Positions 44,738-56,754 of a stretch of 64,000 nucleotides of DNA are shown here, piece after piece. The stretch spans positions 4,013,043-4,077,042 of the forward strand of contig OX243825.1 in NCBI GenBank assembly GCA_945859605.1. Direction: 5' to 3'. Position 1 is the first letter of the stretch; every line of letters starts with the position of its first letter. A program made the translations under genes and the position numbers. The notes below the pieces were generated by a model. It saw only the letters and a list, made by a program, of their open reading frames with translations, was not told the origin of the DNA and did no database searches. This stretch comes from Lumbricus rubellus. Its lineage: Eukaryota > Annelida > Clitellata > Crassiclitellata > Lumbricidae.

Positions 44738-46500
44738 GTAATTTAATTTTTCAAAGAGGTTTGAAATTTCAACGTTTAAAGACAGTATCAAAACAAGAGT
44801 AATTATAAAGACGATATTATTGTTATTATATAATGATGTGAAAAGCCAAAAAGTAGTGGGCCTAGATGAAAAATAATAAAAGTTGTAAATTTTCTAGAGG
44901 GTCCCTATGTGCGGGTCCCAGTTTCCATAGTCACTGCGTTTCAGGGCTAACGCTATATCCCGTAAATATAGCAAATGATTTGCATAATGTGCATTTCGGT
45001 GTTGCTTTGTTGTGTGTGTAGGGCCTATGTATTTATGTAGGCCTATGTGACTGTGTGCGAGTGCGGTAATATTGGGATTGTGTGCGCACGCATGGGTTAG
45101 TGTGTGCATGAGTGTGTGGGTGTCTATGCTAGTGCGTGTCTGTTTGTGAATTCATGCGTTGCAGCTATAGGTAGCCTATGCCAGCAATAATTAAATGAAA
45201 GAAATGATTAAACAAATCTGCTTGCAAAAGGTGGGGCTCAGGTACTAACTATTTGCATCAGTAACGAATTTAGTTTTATTATTCTAGAAAAATGCAAGCT
45301 ATATTTTACATCCAAATTTGCAATTATTCCTTTTGTTATTTATAATGTTGTTTCTGGTTGTCTGTCCCGTAGCCTATCCACAGAATCGAATTCAATTTTG
45401 ATGTCCTCTTGTTCTCGGTGCAAAACATTTTCGATTCGTTTCAGTAAAACAATCACATATGACAGTCTGTTACAGGACTGAATCAGTTTTTCAGTTCAGA
45501 GCATTGTTCTGTGATCACTGATGGCCTGGATTTTTCTATTCATCTATCACGGTTGGACTAGTCAAGATTTTCTCGAAGTGTTCCTTCCAACGTTCAGCCT
45601 ATTCTTCATAAGTCCTTGTCGCCTGTCCATCACTACTTATATAGTCATTAATTATTAGGTTGAACGAATAATATCGTAATGGTTATGGCTATATAATTTA
45701 TTTTCGTTTAATGGTATGCCGCACATTGGTACATAGGCTAATGAAAACGCCAATGATAATGACATCCGCAAGTAAGGCCTACCGTAAAGGTCCGTAGCCT
45801 AAGTATAGTATAAAGACGCGGGGATGATTTTCCTAATTCACGTCGGTATTATAAGCGGGAACAGTTTTTCTATGCAATTTAAATACGGCCAAAACGACAA
45901 AAAGCTTTTCTAAAGCTTCATATTAAGTTTAAGAACAGAATCTGATATCCAATCCATGTGTTTAGCGAGAAGATATAAACAGACGTTAAAATGAAGTCTA
46001 CGTAGGCCTATACAATTATTCAAGCAAAGCCGACAGCTGAGTATAAAGTCTCTTCTTGTGCTGCTTGTCCTTGATTCTGTGGAGCTGTTTTTCGTGGACC
46101 GTATTCCATAGCTAGGTCAGCGTAAGTGCATTCCTCCTGGTAAACAGACATGTAGCAAATACTTTCTACAATATTAATTGTAATGTTTGCAATTGAAATT
46201 CAAATGTATCAAATGTACAAATGTAATAAAACTTGGTATAATTGAATACAACTGTGACAAAAATCTAATCCAGCTGCATTTTCTATGCAATCTGTCGGGA
46301 AAATATTAATACAAATAGAACAGTAATAGTGAAATAGTCTATCAACAATAACAACAAGAAAAAATAATATGAGAGCAGCAGCAGCAGCAGCAACAGCAAT
46401 ATTTACCAGTAATAGGGCCTTAAAATAACCCACGCATCCATCTAATAAAATTTTATCTATCAATATGTCAGACTCTGTCTATCTAACCACATATTTATCT
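44738..46500. other. no gene recognised downstream of the promoter-like module
   Basis: Contains a GT-rich stretch near 45010-45130 and an AGC run near 46378-46395. No convincing exon, LINE or RNA gene. Confidence 0.45.
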
Positions 46501-46544
46501 ATCATCTATATCCATTCCGGGTTTTTTTTCGAACCCACCCGCGT

Positions 46545-46554
46545 GGGAAATTCC
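46545..46554. promoter_or_regulatory. perfect Rel/NF-kB consensus site
   Basis: GGGAAATTCC fits GGGRNWYYCC, in a locally CpG-rich segment (46520-46690) unlike its AT-rich surroundings. A single site can occur by chance, and no gene start is identified beside it. Confidence 0.25.
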
Positions 46555-47025
46555 ATGTCTCGATGAGAGGGAACGACATTATGTCGTAAATTACGCATGG
46601 GCGGAGACTTGGTCTACAGCTTTCGGGGGACGAACGAGCGACTGAAGGAAGGACGCGAAAAGCAAAAATCTTCTGAACGGGAAACCGTTTAGAAAGATTT
46701 TGAAGCAATTTTGTCGAGGTTGACGGTTTAAATTGAGCTAGATTGATTGGTCAATTAGTTACAGTGCATTTAGTATCTGACTGCAAGATAATGCGGGAAT
46801 AGCAGTGTGCAATTGATGTGCACATGACACAAATACAATGATTCATGTATCTAGAGGCAGCACACATGCAGATTTCAGTGTGCATGTAATAATAATTATT
46901 ATAATGACAATAATTGATAGCTTGCTCAGTGCCCATAATTGTATATTTTCTCTTAATAATGCTATATACTTCCTATTTGATAAGTGAGATCTAGGTTACA
47001 CACACGCATGCAGAAAATATATGGC

Positions 47026-47028
<3 letters not shown>

Positions 47029-47076
<48 letters not shown>
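47029..47076. repeat. (TA)n microsatellite
   Basis: About 48 bp of pure TA followed by imperfect TA-rich sequence to about 47190. Confidence 0.9.
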
Positions 47077-47080
<4 letters not shown>

Positions 47081-47228
47081 GGCAGATATATATACATATT
47101 TATATATACCACGTAGTCCTACATAATATAATATATTGTGTTATTAAATCTTTATATATAATGTATATATATATTACATCTGCATTATATATAAAGATAA
47201 CACGAGACACTGGATTCTTCCTATTCTA

Positions 47229-47462
47229 CGGGCCGTAGCAACAATGAACGTGGCCCCCTCCGAGCATAATGTCCCAGAAATTTCTGATGACCTTTTTTTA
47301 GTCATCCGGCCAAAATCTCGGGAAAATTTCATCAATTCGCAGTCCGAAAAAGTTTATGACCTGTTTTTAGTCATTTCATTCATTTTTTGGCACTTTTAGG
47401 GGCCCCTCTCTTGCCGGGGGCCCTTCGGTCGGAGGGTACGGAGGGCGGTCGCTACGCCTCTG
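47229..47462. mobile_element. MITE-like fragment with GG/CC-rich ends
   Basis: ggccgtagcaac...gtggccccctc at the left and gggcccttcggtcggaggg with gcggtcgctacgcctctga at the right, with two gacc.ttttttagtcat units inside. These match the internal wording (ctgacgaccttttttt) of the 5004-5361 element. Confidence 0.45.
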
Positions 47463-47836
47463 AATCATCCCAATTGCAGAATAGATCATAATTATCAAAA
47501 GGCAAATACAAAACCAGGAACTGAAAATTCAGTAACAGGCCTAACAAGCATCAGTGGACAAACTTAGGGCACCACTGCATGTGAGATCATAATGAAATAC
47601 AAACTAGGATATATTTTGGAAAGTCATCGTTAATACCAATAGGCTACAACTCACATCTCTATCCATTCAATTTGGGAACTAGAAAACTCTTAAAACACGC
47701 CTGAAAAGACAAAAATCGTAAAGTTGTGCTCGGAAGTAGGCCTAATCGCAACCTTCAAACTTCTACAGGGCCAATCGAAATCCATGCGTTGGGAACCAGC
47801 TTATTCACGAGCGCTGTGTTGAATCAGAGTCTACAA

Positions 47837-48534
47837 CAGTGATTCCCAACCTATGTGCCGCGGCACACTAGTGTGCCGCGAGAACTTTGCAGGTGTGCCG
47901 CGGGAAAATTCTAAAATGTTATTAATTAATAATGATTCAAAGCAAAACATCCGAAAACATAATTACTGCAACGTCAAAACTTAAGTCAGTTGGTCTTAAT
48001 CTCTCAGACTGTAGCAGGTTAAGATCCCCAAGGGAAATCTTGATTGTTTTCCCACAGTCATATTGAATCTCGGTTTAAAAAGAAAGTTGCACCTAAAATA
48101 CTAAACACATTGATAGACCTACAACCAGCACTACAGCATTAGGCCTACTTCCCTTCGCTTGCAATCGACAATTTTGACTGGGTAATATGGGCGAAGTTGC
48201 GGAGTTTGGTTTCCTTTAGGGGGAGGGGGGCTAAAAAATTGGGCTTTGTTTGGGGAGAAGACTAAAAAATTCCTCTACCCAAAAAGTTGATGGTTTTTGC
48301 GAGTATGATTGTCGTCTCTGGAGCCTCATTTCAATTTGATCTACTGTCTGACTATAGAGTCACTAGAATCACTAGAGCGGGCTATTATTTAGATAAGAGG
48401 AACATTAAAATTATAATATTATTAAATTATAGTGACAAATAGATAAAAAAAATTATAATTATAATTAAGTGTGCCGCGAAGTTTTTTTAGTTCTTCTTAG
48501 TGTGCCGCAAGCCAAAAAAGGTTGGGAATCACTG
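47837..48534. mobile_element. complete hAT-type MITE with 8-bp target duplication
   Basis: Begins CAGTGATTCCCAACCT and ends AGGTTGGGAATCACTG, a perfect inverted repeat of at least 15 bp, with GTGTGCCGCGG subterminal repeats on both sides. The 8-bp direct repeat GTCTACAA flanks it exactly (47829-47836 and 48535-48542), the hAT hallmark. 698 bp, no transposase. Its interior (48190-48330) includes a poly-G segment resembling the fragment at 54547. Confidence 0.9.
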
Positions 48535-48675
48535 GTCTACAATACTAATTGTCCAAAGAAGACACGAATCCAGTTGCCAGAGGATCAGAGGTTGCTCGTT
48601 TAACGCAGAGTTGCAGAGGTTTGATACGGACCGTATACGGTTGAGTGGAACCACGTGAGCAGAATACATTAGAAC

Positions 48676-50737
48676 TGGGCAATTCCACGGTATTCAAAAT
48701 GTTACGGACTCTACATTTCGGAGACTTTGAGCCCTTCATACAGACAGAAGATTACTGTTTAAATTATTTAAATATTTTTCCCAGATGCCGCTTCAATCAC
48801 AGATTAGTTTGATATTAGTTAGACTTTGCTGGCTGTTATGTATCATTTTTGGTGAATTAAAAAAAAAGTTTTCGTTACGGACTCTACAGAAAAGTTCCCT
48901 GAATTTTTTTGATGACTGAACTGTCTTGATTTTCTGTGAAGTTATTATACACACATTTAAAAAAATACAATCTTAGAATTGCCAGCCATTTCTGCTGATA
49001 AGGACATAATTGCATTTCTTTATTATGATAAGTACTGCTGTTGAGCAGTCACTTAATGTACAGACTATGCGTTACGGACTCTACGTTACGGACTCTACAG
49101 TTATGGACCATGCGAAAAACTGATTAATATCCATGAAAGCAGTTAATTTTTAGCAATTACTTTCATCATATCACTTGTTTGCAAGGTACTACGGGAAGTT
49201 TCAGAGCTCAAATTGAACAAATTATGGTGTTTTGCTGTCACCAACAATCAATGGAACGTTTGCACGGTTCAAACATCGATAATGTTAAGGCTATTAATGT
49301 TTCAGAAGTGACTGAGCTTGGGTCAATCTGTAACACTAACCACACGGTCAATGAACTTGAAAAGACCTCTTTCACGTATTGCTGGTGCATATAGCTTTTC
49401 TACAATCTGATCATTGGTGATTCATAACTGGTCAATTCTGTCTGGAAAGTCGAACAGATTGCCCAAGTTGCCCTTCACAACTTGCACCTTAGTAGCTTAA
49501 TCTTGTTTCAGTTACCATATCTTCTTGGACCATGGAACAAAATTTAGACAAACCAACATTTACACATTTTCTAGTGCACAAATCTTGTGTGCTTCTCTAA
49601 GTTTGAGGAGCAGTACCCGTTTCTGGTGGTGCTCTCGCCCTGGACTTGTTCTGAGTTTAGCACGTATAGAATCTTGCTTTCTTGAACATATAGAGCTTAT
49701 GGTAAAAAATTCATAATCTGATTCTACAAGTACCTGTAGGCTACTTGAATCTGATTCTGTAAGTACGTTCAGTTGCCATGGCATGAACTATATATTGTTG
49801 TAGACTTTCTGCCTATACTGTCCACATTAATAGTTTTCACCATTTTTATGAATAATCAAGGTTAATTAAATAGCAAACTATTCATTTAAATGTACTAACA
49901 ATGCGACCCTTGTTTTAAAAGCATTTATAAATCAATAAAACGCACTGAATAAATAATAAAACTCATAAATATCTCGTGCTAAATGTTGATTAATGTGTAT
50001 TAAACGTTAGCTAAAAAATTCAAAATGGCTGAAAATTGTTGACAAGTTCCATGCTATCCACATAGTAGCTTAGAGAGGGATGAATAAAGGGAATCATTTT
50101 AACAAGGATATATATGTTTAATGTTTAGCTTCCATGCATAATTTCTGAAAATTGTAGCCATTATCTCATCAAATGAAGTTGTGCTTGTAGAGTCCGTAAC
50201 ACTTTTGTAGAGTCCGTAACGAATTTCAACTTCGCATAGAAAATTTTAAAGGAATATTAGGAAAAGTAATTTATGTTGACTGAGTAGCCTATAATGGTGA
50301 ATCAGAAGATTGGAGATAACAAGTTTACTGTTCAATTCGAAATGCCTGAAAAACAAATTAGAAGCCCCAGAACGTTACGGACTCTACAACTCATGTTTTG
50401 CTCAAGCAAATCTGGACACATGATAAGGTTAATTTTTGATCACAATGTATTTATCACTTACTCTCACCATGGTCACGATGTCCAGCTAAAAATATTCCAT
50501 ATTGGATTTACAATAAAAATTTAGCATTTAAAAATTGCATGTAGAGTCCGTAACGCAAAAAAACCAAAGTTGGCACTTTGAAGCAAAGTCGACACAAAAC
50601 GATGAGTGCAGAAAGACAAATTCTTTTGGATTCTTTTACTAGAACCATCTAGCTATAACAGAAATTAGTAACAACTTATAATTCCAATATTTTTTATTGA
50701 CCCTTCATGGACCACAATACCGTGGAATGCCCCAACT
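48676..50737. mobile_element. 2 kb DNA element with GTTACGGACTCTAC repeats
   Basis: Inverted ends (C)TGGG(C)AATTCCACGGTATT at 48676-48693 and its complement AATACCGTGGAAT.CCCCA at 50712-50731. Inside, GTTACGGACTCTAC occurs eight times: + at 48701, 48874, 49071, 49085 and 50374; - at 50187, 50207 and 50541. They cluster within about 400-500 bp of each end, as transposase-binding subterminal repeats do. Frames inside (49179-49394, 50294-50524) show no recognised domain. Target duplication not resolved. Confidence 0.65.
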
Positions 50738-51142
50738 GCAGTAATTTTCCATTTCAATAGGACTATGTCTAGATCTATTCTGGTTGATACAGATAATGAT
50801 TTTAAAACCAGGAAGTGCACTGTGCAATCAACGAAAGTAGACACAGTGATTATATATTAATGTGGACGTAATAAAATATAATTATATGAATTCATTTCAG
50901 AAGCATAGAGATTTCGTTGACTCGAAGAGTCGCTATATAAGTAAGTGGCGCTACATAAACCAGGAATTATATCCCCCAACAATACACATTAAGCCGTGTG
51001 AAAACGATATTTATAGAGAATGGATTTGTGTGTGTGGATTGTTCTGTGGTTAGCCTACACATCAGTTTTAACAGAGAAGAATAAAATTCCATTTATAGAC
51101 CCTGCATATAGTCGCACACCAATATTAGGCCTATAATGTGTT

Positions 51143-51146
<4 letters not shown>
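50738..51146. other. no feature recognised
   Basis: Unremarkable AT-rich sequence; a TA run begins at 51147. Confidence 0.45.
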
Positions 51147-51187
<41 letters not shown>

Positions 51188-51197
51188 AGTAATTTAT

Positions 51198-51397
51198 GGG
51201 GCGCGGTGGTGTAGTGGTGGCGTCGTTGCCTAGGAGCCGGAAGGTTCGAGGTTCGAATCCACCTCCACGCGTAAGGACCTTGGGCAAGTCCTTCACTTAC
51301 AATTGCTCAGCGCTTCGGCGTGAAACTCCGATGCAGTGTCCGCTCTGCATCGGGAGCGCCTCTGAGTAGAGAGAGCTTGAAGGGGCGCTATAACAAG
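51198..51397 (+). mobile_element. tRNA-derived SINE with L2-like LINE tail
   Basis: ggggcgcggtggtgtagtgg contains the A box TGGTGTAGTGG (51207-51217), and GGTTCGAATCC (51250-51260) is a perfect B box, so the head is a polymerase III promoter of tRNA origin. The 3' part gggagcgcctctgagtag..cttgaaggggcgctat is the same tail as the L2-like LINEs in this window, implying that the SINE borrows that LINE's machinery. A (TA)n run precedes it (51147-51184). Confidence 0.85.
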
Positions 51398-51499
51398 TGC
51401 ACATACATATATATATATATCCAAGGTTTATGTATACTGTGCATATATATGATATGATATATAAATGTATAATATACATACAACGATACATGTTTACAT

Positions 51500-52200
51500 A
51501 CAAACACGCAGTCGTAGATGCATATAATTATATGCAATCCAGTTTAAACGCACAGACCAACCTATACACCCCACCCACTCACCCCCAGACACACATACAC
51601 ACAGACACACACACAAAGACACACACAGACAGACAAAGTCACAAACACGCACAGGCACACACACACACAAGAACAAGTGTACATTATCATAATTATTATT
51701 TTATCATGCATGCATTAAATTTTGTTGATCGTCCCTATCAAATAACGAAGCAAACAGGAAGTACTCTTACGAATCGGATAGACGGATACCATGTCCCACA
51801 CAAAAAATGTCATGTTTGAAATGTGAACCAACTTCAACAATAAATGCAGTTAAACATCCTTATGTTATCTGTCTTTCAACAAGCCATCAGATAATAATGT
51901 AGATGCAGCTGACGACATAATAAATTCAATTAAATTCAGACCCTGCTTCAAACTAAACATAAGAGGATGCATTGCATATGCTAAAAGTCAACTCTGGCAG
52001 GAATACAAGGTCTACGTGCGTCTGTGTGTTTGAGTGTGTGTGTGTGTGTGTATGCGTGTGTAGGCTCACAAGTGTACAGACTGGTTTCGGATCCTTGTAT
52101 CTTATTGGTATGTGTCTGCCATTAGCAGATATATGCGCTATTTATAAGCGTTAACAGATAAATTTGTCGTTTTCCAGATAGGCCTACTATTTGCTTTTAA
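51500..52200. other. CA/GT-rich and unique non-coding sequence
   Basis: CA-rich microsatellite near 51585-51670 and a GT run near 52028-52060. No exon seen. Confidence 0.5.
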
Positions 52201-52209
52201 CATAATTAT

Positions 52210-52575
52210 TATGTTCTGGTTCGGCAATGTCAGTTCGGTATTTCCCCAGACTACCTGCGAGAGCTCTGTTGCTTCACAAGTATCTAAGACCCCTGCCTCA
52301 CCCGTCCTGCACGAAGGGAGTAGGGGCATACTACTGCACGAAGGGAGTAGGCTACTCTTGCACGAACTGCAACCATGAGGGATAGAGTCTTTTCTGTGGC
52401 GACCCAGTTGTCTGGAATTGGTTCACACAGGGGCTCTTACCGAAGCAGTTTTTTCATTTTCTCCATTAAACTAAAAAAATTGTGCTTTTGCCGTGTTGGA
52501 GCCATATGTGCTTCTGAATAGCCGTTGAAGAAGCTTTAGGGCCTATATAAATTCTAGATTGAATGAATGAATTAG
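52210..52575 (+). mobile_element. L2-like LINE 3' end
   Basis: Decayed coding sequence for the LINE C-terminus (cttttctgtggcgacccagt, tgtctggaattgg) followed by ttgaagaagctttagggcct, tatataaattc and (GAAT)n. Lies immediately 3' of the Ig receptor tail exon, which is on the other strand. Confidence 0.6.
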
Positions 52576-52601
52576 TAAGAATAGACTATGAGCAGAAACC
52601 A

Positions 52602-52771
52602 TTAGTAAAATGTTTTACATACATGTTGGTAGACATCGGTGTTGCCAGCCTTTGGTTGTGGAGGAGCGCCCTTGGATCGTTTTGGAGGTTTGGCTTTCGG
52701 GTGACTATCTTGTCCTTTGTTGACATTGCTATAGATACACACATCTGGATTCTCTGTCAACGGTTGTCCAT
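52602..52771 (-). CDS. Ig receptor gene, probable cytoplasmic-tail exon
   Basis: The minus strand reads ttgatcttacttcaaacagag| then an open frame. With the acceptor at the second AG (exon starts 52771) the phase-1 junction from 54216 is preserved, and the tail contains NPDVCIYSNVNKGQ, KAKPPKRSKGAPPQPK and NTDVYQHV, then stops at 52602. YSNV has the Y-x-N form recognised by Grb2-type SH2 domains, YQHV is a second tyrosine motif, and the proline/basic stretch could bind SH3 domains. A good donor (cat|gtatgt at 52623) may end the exon earlier. If the first AG were used the frame would stop after five codons. No comparable exon was found for the partial paralogue. Assignment rests on position, phase and composition. 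Confidence 0.55.
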
Positions 52772-53039
52772 CTCTGTTTGAAGTAAGATCAAAGTTATAA
52801 TATTATTGATTGCTTAAAAAGTATTAGGCCTAACACTGTAGGCTATATTGTAATAAAAGTACTGCCACATACATGTAAGACATACATGTAAGCTTAATAA
52901 TGACAGTTTAATAAACTGTTTCAATGGTACAATGTACAATATGCACAGCATAGGATACATGAGAAGCATAAACTTTAAAAGCATGAAATATATTAACACT
53001 ATAGACAACACCTTCAGTAAGCAATGTATTGCATCCACA

Positions 53040-53150
53040 GGTTTATATAGCGCCTATCACAGAATGGCTATTCAGAGGCGCTCCCAGCACGAGAAACTGC
53101 GGGCAAAAGAAGTGCCTTTAAGGAATGAGAGACTGATGAGGCCACTTTAA
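53040..53150 (-). mobile_element. L2-like LINE 3' end
   Basis: tttatatagcgcctatcaca and ttcagaggcgctcccagcac are the reverse of the shared 3' tail. Intronic to the Ig receptor gene. Confidence 0.6.
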
Positions 53151-54215
53151 AACATGTCTCAATCGAAGGATAAACTAGATTATTAACATTACAAACAACG
53201 TACGTTGCGGGATCAGCATAAGCATTCGAAACTGTAAAAGCATACGATGAGAAAACAGAGTACCTCAGAGCTTTGACCTTTGACCTGCACGACTGTTTCG
53301 CTGAAGCATGAAATCGTCACAGTAATCTAATCTAATTTGATTTAATATAATGACACTCAGAGCACTGCAACAAATTGCATATAGCACAGCACTTGAGACT
53401 TAAAGTGAAAGTGTGCATGAAACACAATTTTGCAAAAACAAGTAGGCCTAGAAATCGGCAATATGATTCAAAATCCCAGACCGAAATTTCACAGTTTCAA
53501 ATATTGATGTCATCAAGGATAAAATATATATATATTTTTTCGAGAGCCGTACCACTGAGCATACGACAGAATAGAAATTGTAATGTCACTTTGCTCAACA
53601 AACAGATGACCTTTCAAAAAGATGTATGAAAATTGATAGAAATGTTTAATTAAGTTAATTCAAAAACAGATGCAATACGTATTGGAATGGTTCTTTATCC
53701 AAAGAAGGAAGCGTACATCAATGAAATACCTGACGTACGGTAACTAACCTTAAGTTATCTGAAAGCAAAAACGCAGATGACAAGATTAATTAGTATTCGG
53801 TTTGAACCGCATAATTATATTATCTGCAATTCTAGTAGGCCTAATTCTACATTATCCGCACTTACCGTAGATATTTAAATGTCTCAATACGACAAAACGG
53901 AATTTTAATATCATTCGATAGCAAAACACTCATGATTTCTGAAGTCACTAAATCAAATCATTTTCAAATTAAGAGTAGGCCTACTCTCCATAATGCATCA
54001 GAAACTTATTACTCAGTGTCTTTTGGATGATCGTCCACTACCTTGTAAATCGAAATTGTATTGTACCGAGTCTATACTCCACAAAAAGTTTACTTTGAGA
54101 TATATATCTCCGACAACGGGATAATATCACACACAATTCTATCACAATGAATAGCATTAGGCCTATGACTTGATTTTACAATTTTATCACAGATAATAAC
54201 ACAACTGAAAGCTAC
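53151..54215. other. intron of the Ig receptor gene
   Basis: Between the transmembrane exon and the tail exon. No further exon recognised. Confidence 0.45.
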
Positions 54216-54377
54216 CCTTTGACTTGTTTCCTGAATTGCAGCACTTGTATCCAGGACAGGACTCATTGCAAAAGCAGATGATAAGCACAATGATAATAAG
54301 TAGGGTACCAGCTGCGACCGCCATCATTGTATATTCAAAATATTGAAGAGGATCAGGAATATATGTTGTTGTCGTGT
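54216..54377 (-). CDS. Ig receptor gene, transmembrane exon
   Basis: 162 bp, acceptor gattctacag|, donor tcaaagg|gtagct, phase 1 at both ends. It encodes a threonine-rich stalk (TTTTYIPDP), a hydrophobic span (MAVAAGTLLIIIVLIICF) and a cysteine-rich basic start of the tail, CPGYKCCNSGNKSK. The cysteines next to the membrane could be palmitoylated. Paralogous to 25326-25472. Confidence 0.83.
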
Positions 54378-54546
54378 CTGTAGAATCTGACATAGCATCT
54401 ACGGAAAGTTCAATAGACATGCAAAAATCATTTTGTACTGGTAAACAGATCAATCCAATCTATTTAAGTCTGCTTATTTTGGTTTTTGGGCCAATGGTTA
54501 AAGTGAGGTGGTGGAAACACTGTGATAAATAAACACGTATGGACAT

Positions 54547-54640
54547 GGGCGGAGTTTGGTTTCCGTTCTTGGGGGGTGGGGGGCTCATGCCTTCTTGGGG
54601 GGGGGCTAAGCCCGGAAATAGATACCATTTGCATGGTAAA
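54547..54640. mobile_element. MITE fragment, GGGCGGAGTTTGGTTTCC end
   Basis: gggcggagtttggtttccgt followed by poly-G and gggggctaagcc resembles the segment at about 48190-48260 and other poly-G MITE interiors. Only part is present. Confidence 0.4.
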
Positions 54641-55442
54641 AAAGCTATGGTGTTGGATGTTTAGTTTTCTTGCGACAATGAATGGGTATGCAGCACAGAC
54701 CGCCCGGATACTCTTTATTTTATTATGGCTACATAAATCACCGCGATGGGGAAATGTTGGCTTAAATCACTAATGCTTTAGCATGAGTCAGGTCATAAAG
54801 TTTGTAGGAATAGGAAATACGATAAGTGATTACTCAAACGTATTTAGAGTCGTTAACTGGCAGGCAAAAACTACAACTGTAAGATTACAGACATGGAACA
54901 TCATAGAAATAGACCCCACAGATTACGATTTATATTTGCCGGAAAGAGCATCCATAATTTGACTTATGCTAGGGCCAATTGTAGGCCTACTTACGACAGG
55001 GTTAAGCTAAATATTATTAGTTGGCAACTACTATCATGCGGATTCATGCCGTGTCAAAGTGTAACCCAAAAATCAGTGACAAACCAAACTGTGGTCAGCT
55101 GAATGTCTGTCCAGTTGATCAGTCAGCCAATAAGGGGGATTTTGTGGTGGATTGAAAATTGAATGACATGGGTACGAATAAATTACCTCAATAAATTGTT
55201 CTTTGTCATTAATTTTGTCGAGTCCAATGCTCCTCTTAATCTTAGTTCAAGTCAGGGTATGTCCTCATTATATTGTTTATTCAGCGTTTGATAAAACAGT
55301 ATTTTACAATGCTAAATTATTTGAAACAATATCCACATGCTTGTGACTGCAGTGGAAGCCTGGGGGCTCTTCGTATTATTTTTTTAAACGAGGAAGAACA
55401 AAATGAAAGAAGCAGAATAAAAACGCAATTTGTGAGGCTTAC
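54641..55442. other. intron of the Ig receptor gene
   Basis: No exon or clear repeat end recognised. Confidence 0.45.
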
Positions 55443-55718
55443 CACTGTCTGTGTTATTAACCAGGATCTCATCAGAAGTTGCATTGTATCTCTGGCCCCT
55501 CACGACATTCATTGCAACACATCTGTACCACTTGGAAGAAACATTGGTCATAGCCAATTGACCGCCATTTTGATTCTGAATATCCATCCAAGTTCCACTG
55601 TTTTCCATTTCCTGCCATTTAATAGTTGGTGAGGGATGTCCCTTTGCTGTGCAAGTAATGACGGTTCCAAGAGAGTAATAAGACAGTGATGGCGACAAAG
55701 AAATATTCCTAACCGAAT
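55443..55718 (-). CDS. Ig receptor gene, third Ig domain (I-set-like)
   Basis: 276 bp, acceptor ctatttcag|, donor gacagtg|gtaagc, phase 1 at both ends, the same length as its paralogue. The Ig fold shows TVITCTAKG, TIKWQE and YRCVAMN. It lies nearest the membrane and carries the VVRGQRYNATS sequon before the junction. Membrane-proximal spacer or ligand domain; which one is unknown. Confidence 0.85.
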
Positions 55719-56331
55719 CTGAAATAGTTTCGGACAAAGATCGCAAGTTTATGCAGATTTATATAGCGCCACTTGAATTGAGTCCATAGGAGGCATCTGA
55801 AGTATAGCCTAATGGTGATTGTATTACTTGAAATAGAAATCAATTGGAACGGTTTTCAAGTCCCTGGAAGAAAAGAAGCAGTTAAACCGAGGAGCACGTA
55901 CATGTATACATGGACATGCAGCCTACATGTCGCTGTTAGGCAATTATTATATGGCATTCTCTAACCGTAACAGCCTTTGTATGTTAGGCCGTCGAAGTAG
56001 GTTACACAGATGGGTGTAGCAACAATGTTGACCCATGCTGAGCGGTGAAAATATATTAGTTAGCCTACCTATGACGGATAGAGGGACATACACTACCCAA
56101 GTGAAAAATTGATTCAGACAGGTTCGCGATTTAGACAGGATCGTGAAGATTAGAACAAAAGAAACAATGAGCACATTCAACAGCTGATTCTGATCTAAAG
56201 GCTAGCAATGATGCAAATAAAATTCATGGGCTTTTTAAATGATCCCAGACTGAGCTATAGCCCGACTAAGCATAATGTGAATGAAGTCAGACAGATACAT
56301 GTATAAACATTTTACAGAGCGAAATACTTAC

Positions 56332-56664
56332 AGAGGACTTTGATGACAGGCGTTGAACAGTTGGCATTTGGAATGATGTTTGTAGCCAAACCAACAATCG
56401 GTGCTCCATTATAGTTGTCAACAGTTTCAATTGTAAATGAAGTTACGCAAGTGAATGATGGAACCTCGGGTTCAGAAGCCACAACAGAGTATGTTCGACT
56501 GATATTGTTCCCATTTTTCACGGTATCCGATGCGTTTTCCACTCCAGGCCAGACGATCGATGCATTATTTGTTCCATTGTATGTCGCTTCACATGTCAAT
56601 TGTATTCCATCTCCTTCCGCTGTGTTATTCTCAGACGCATTTATCATACACTTGGGCTGAGTCT
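56332..56664 (-). CDS. Ig receptor gene, second Ig domain
   Basis: 333 bp, acceptor aatgttacag|, donor gtcctct|gtaagt, phase 1 at both ends. TQPKCMINASENN opens it; GIQLTCEATYNG and VPSFTCVTSF hold the cysteine pair with IVWPGV between, and NCSTPVIKVLC closes. Several N-glycosylation sequons. Aligns with 27857-28189 along its length. Confidence 0.85.
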
Positions 56665-56754
56665 CTGTAACATTTAGAAATTTACTGTGATTTATTTTAG
56701 TAAACCTACTCGAGGGTTGCCTAATCCTGGAGGTCATTAATTGTTGGTGTCACA

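Noticed and set aside
46502..46708. 68-codon minus-strand frame over the CpG-rich segment
   Set aside because: No domain, no splice partner; retained only as context for the kB-like site.
49179..49394. Possible small protein inside the 14-mer element
   Set aside because: 71 codons, no domain, not separated from background frames in this AT-rich sequence.
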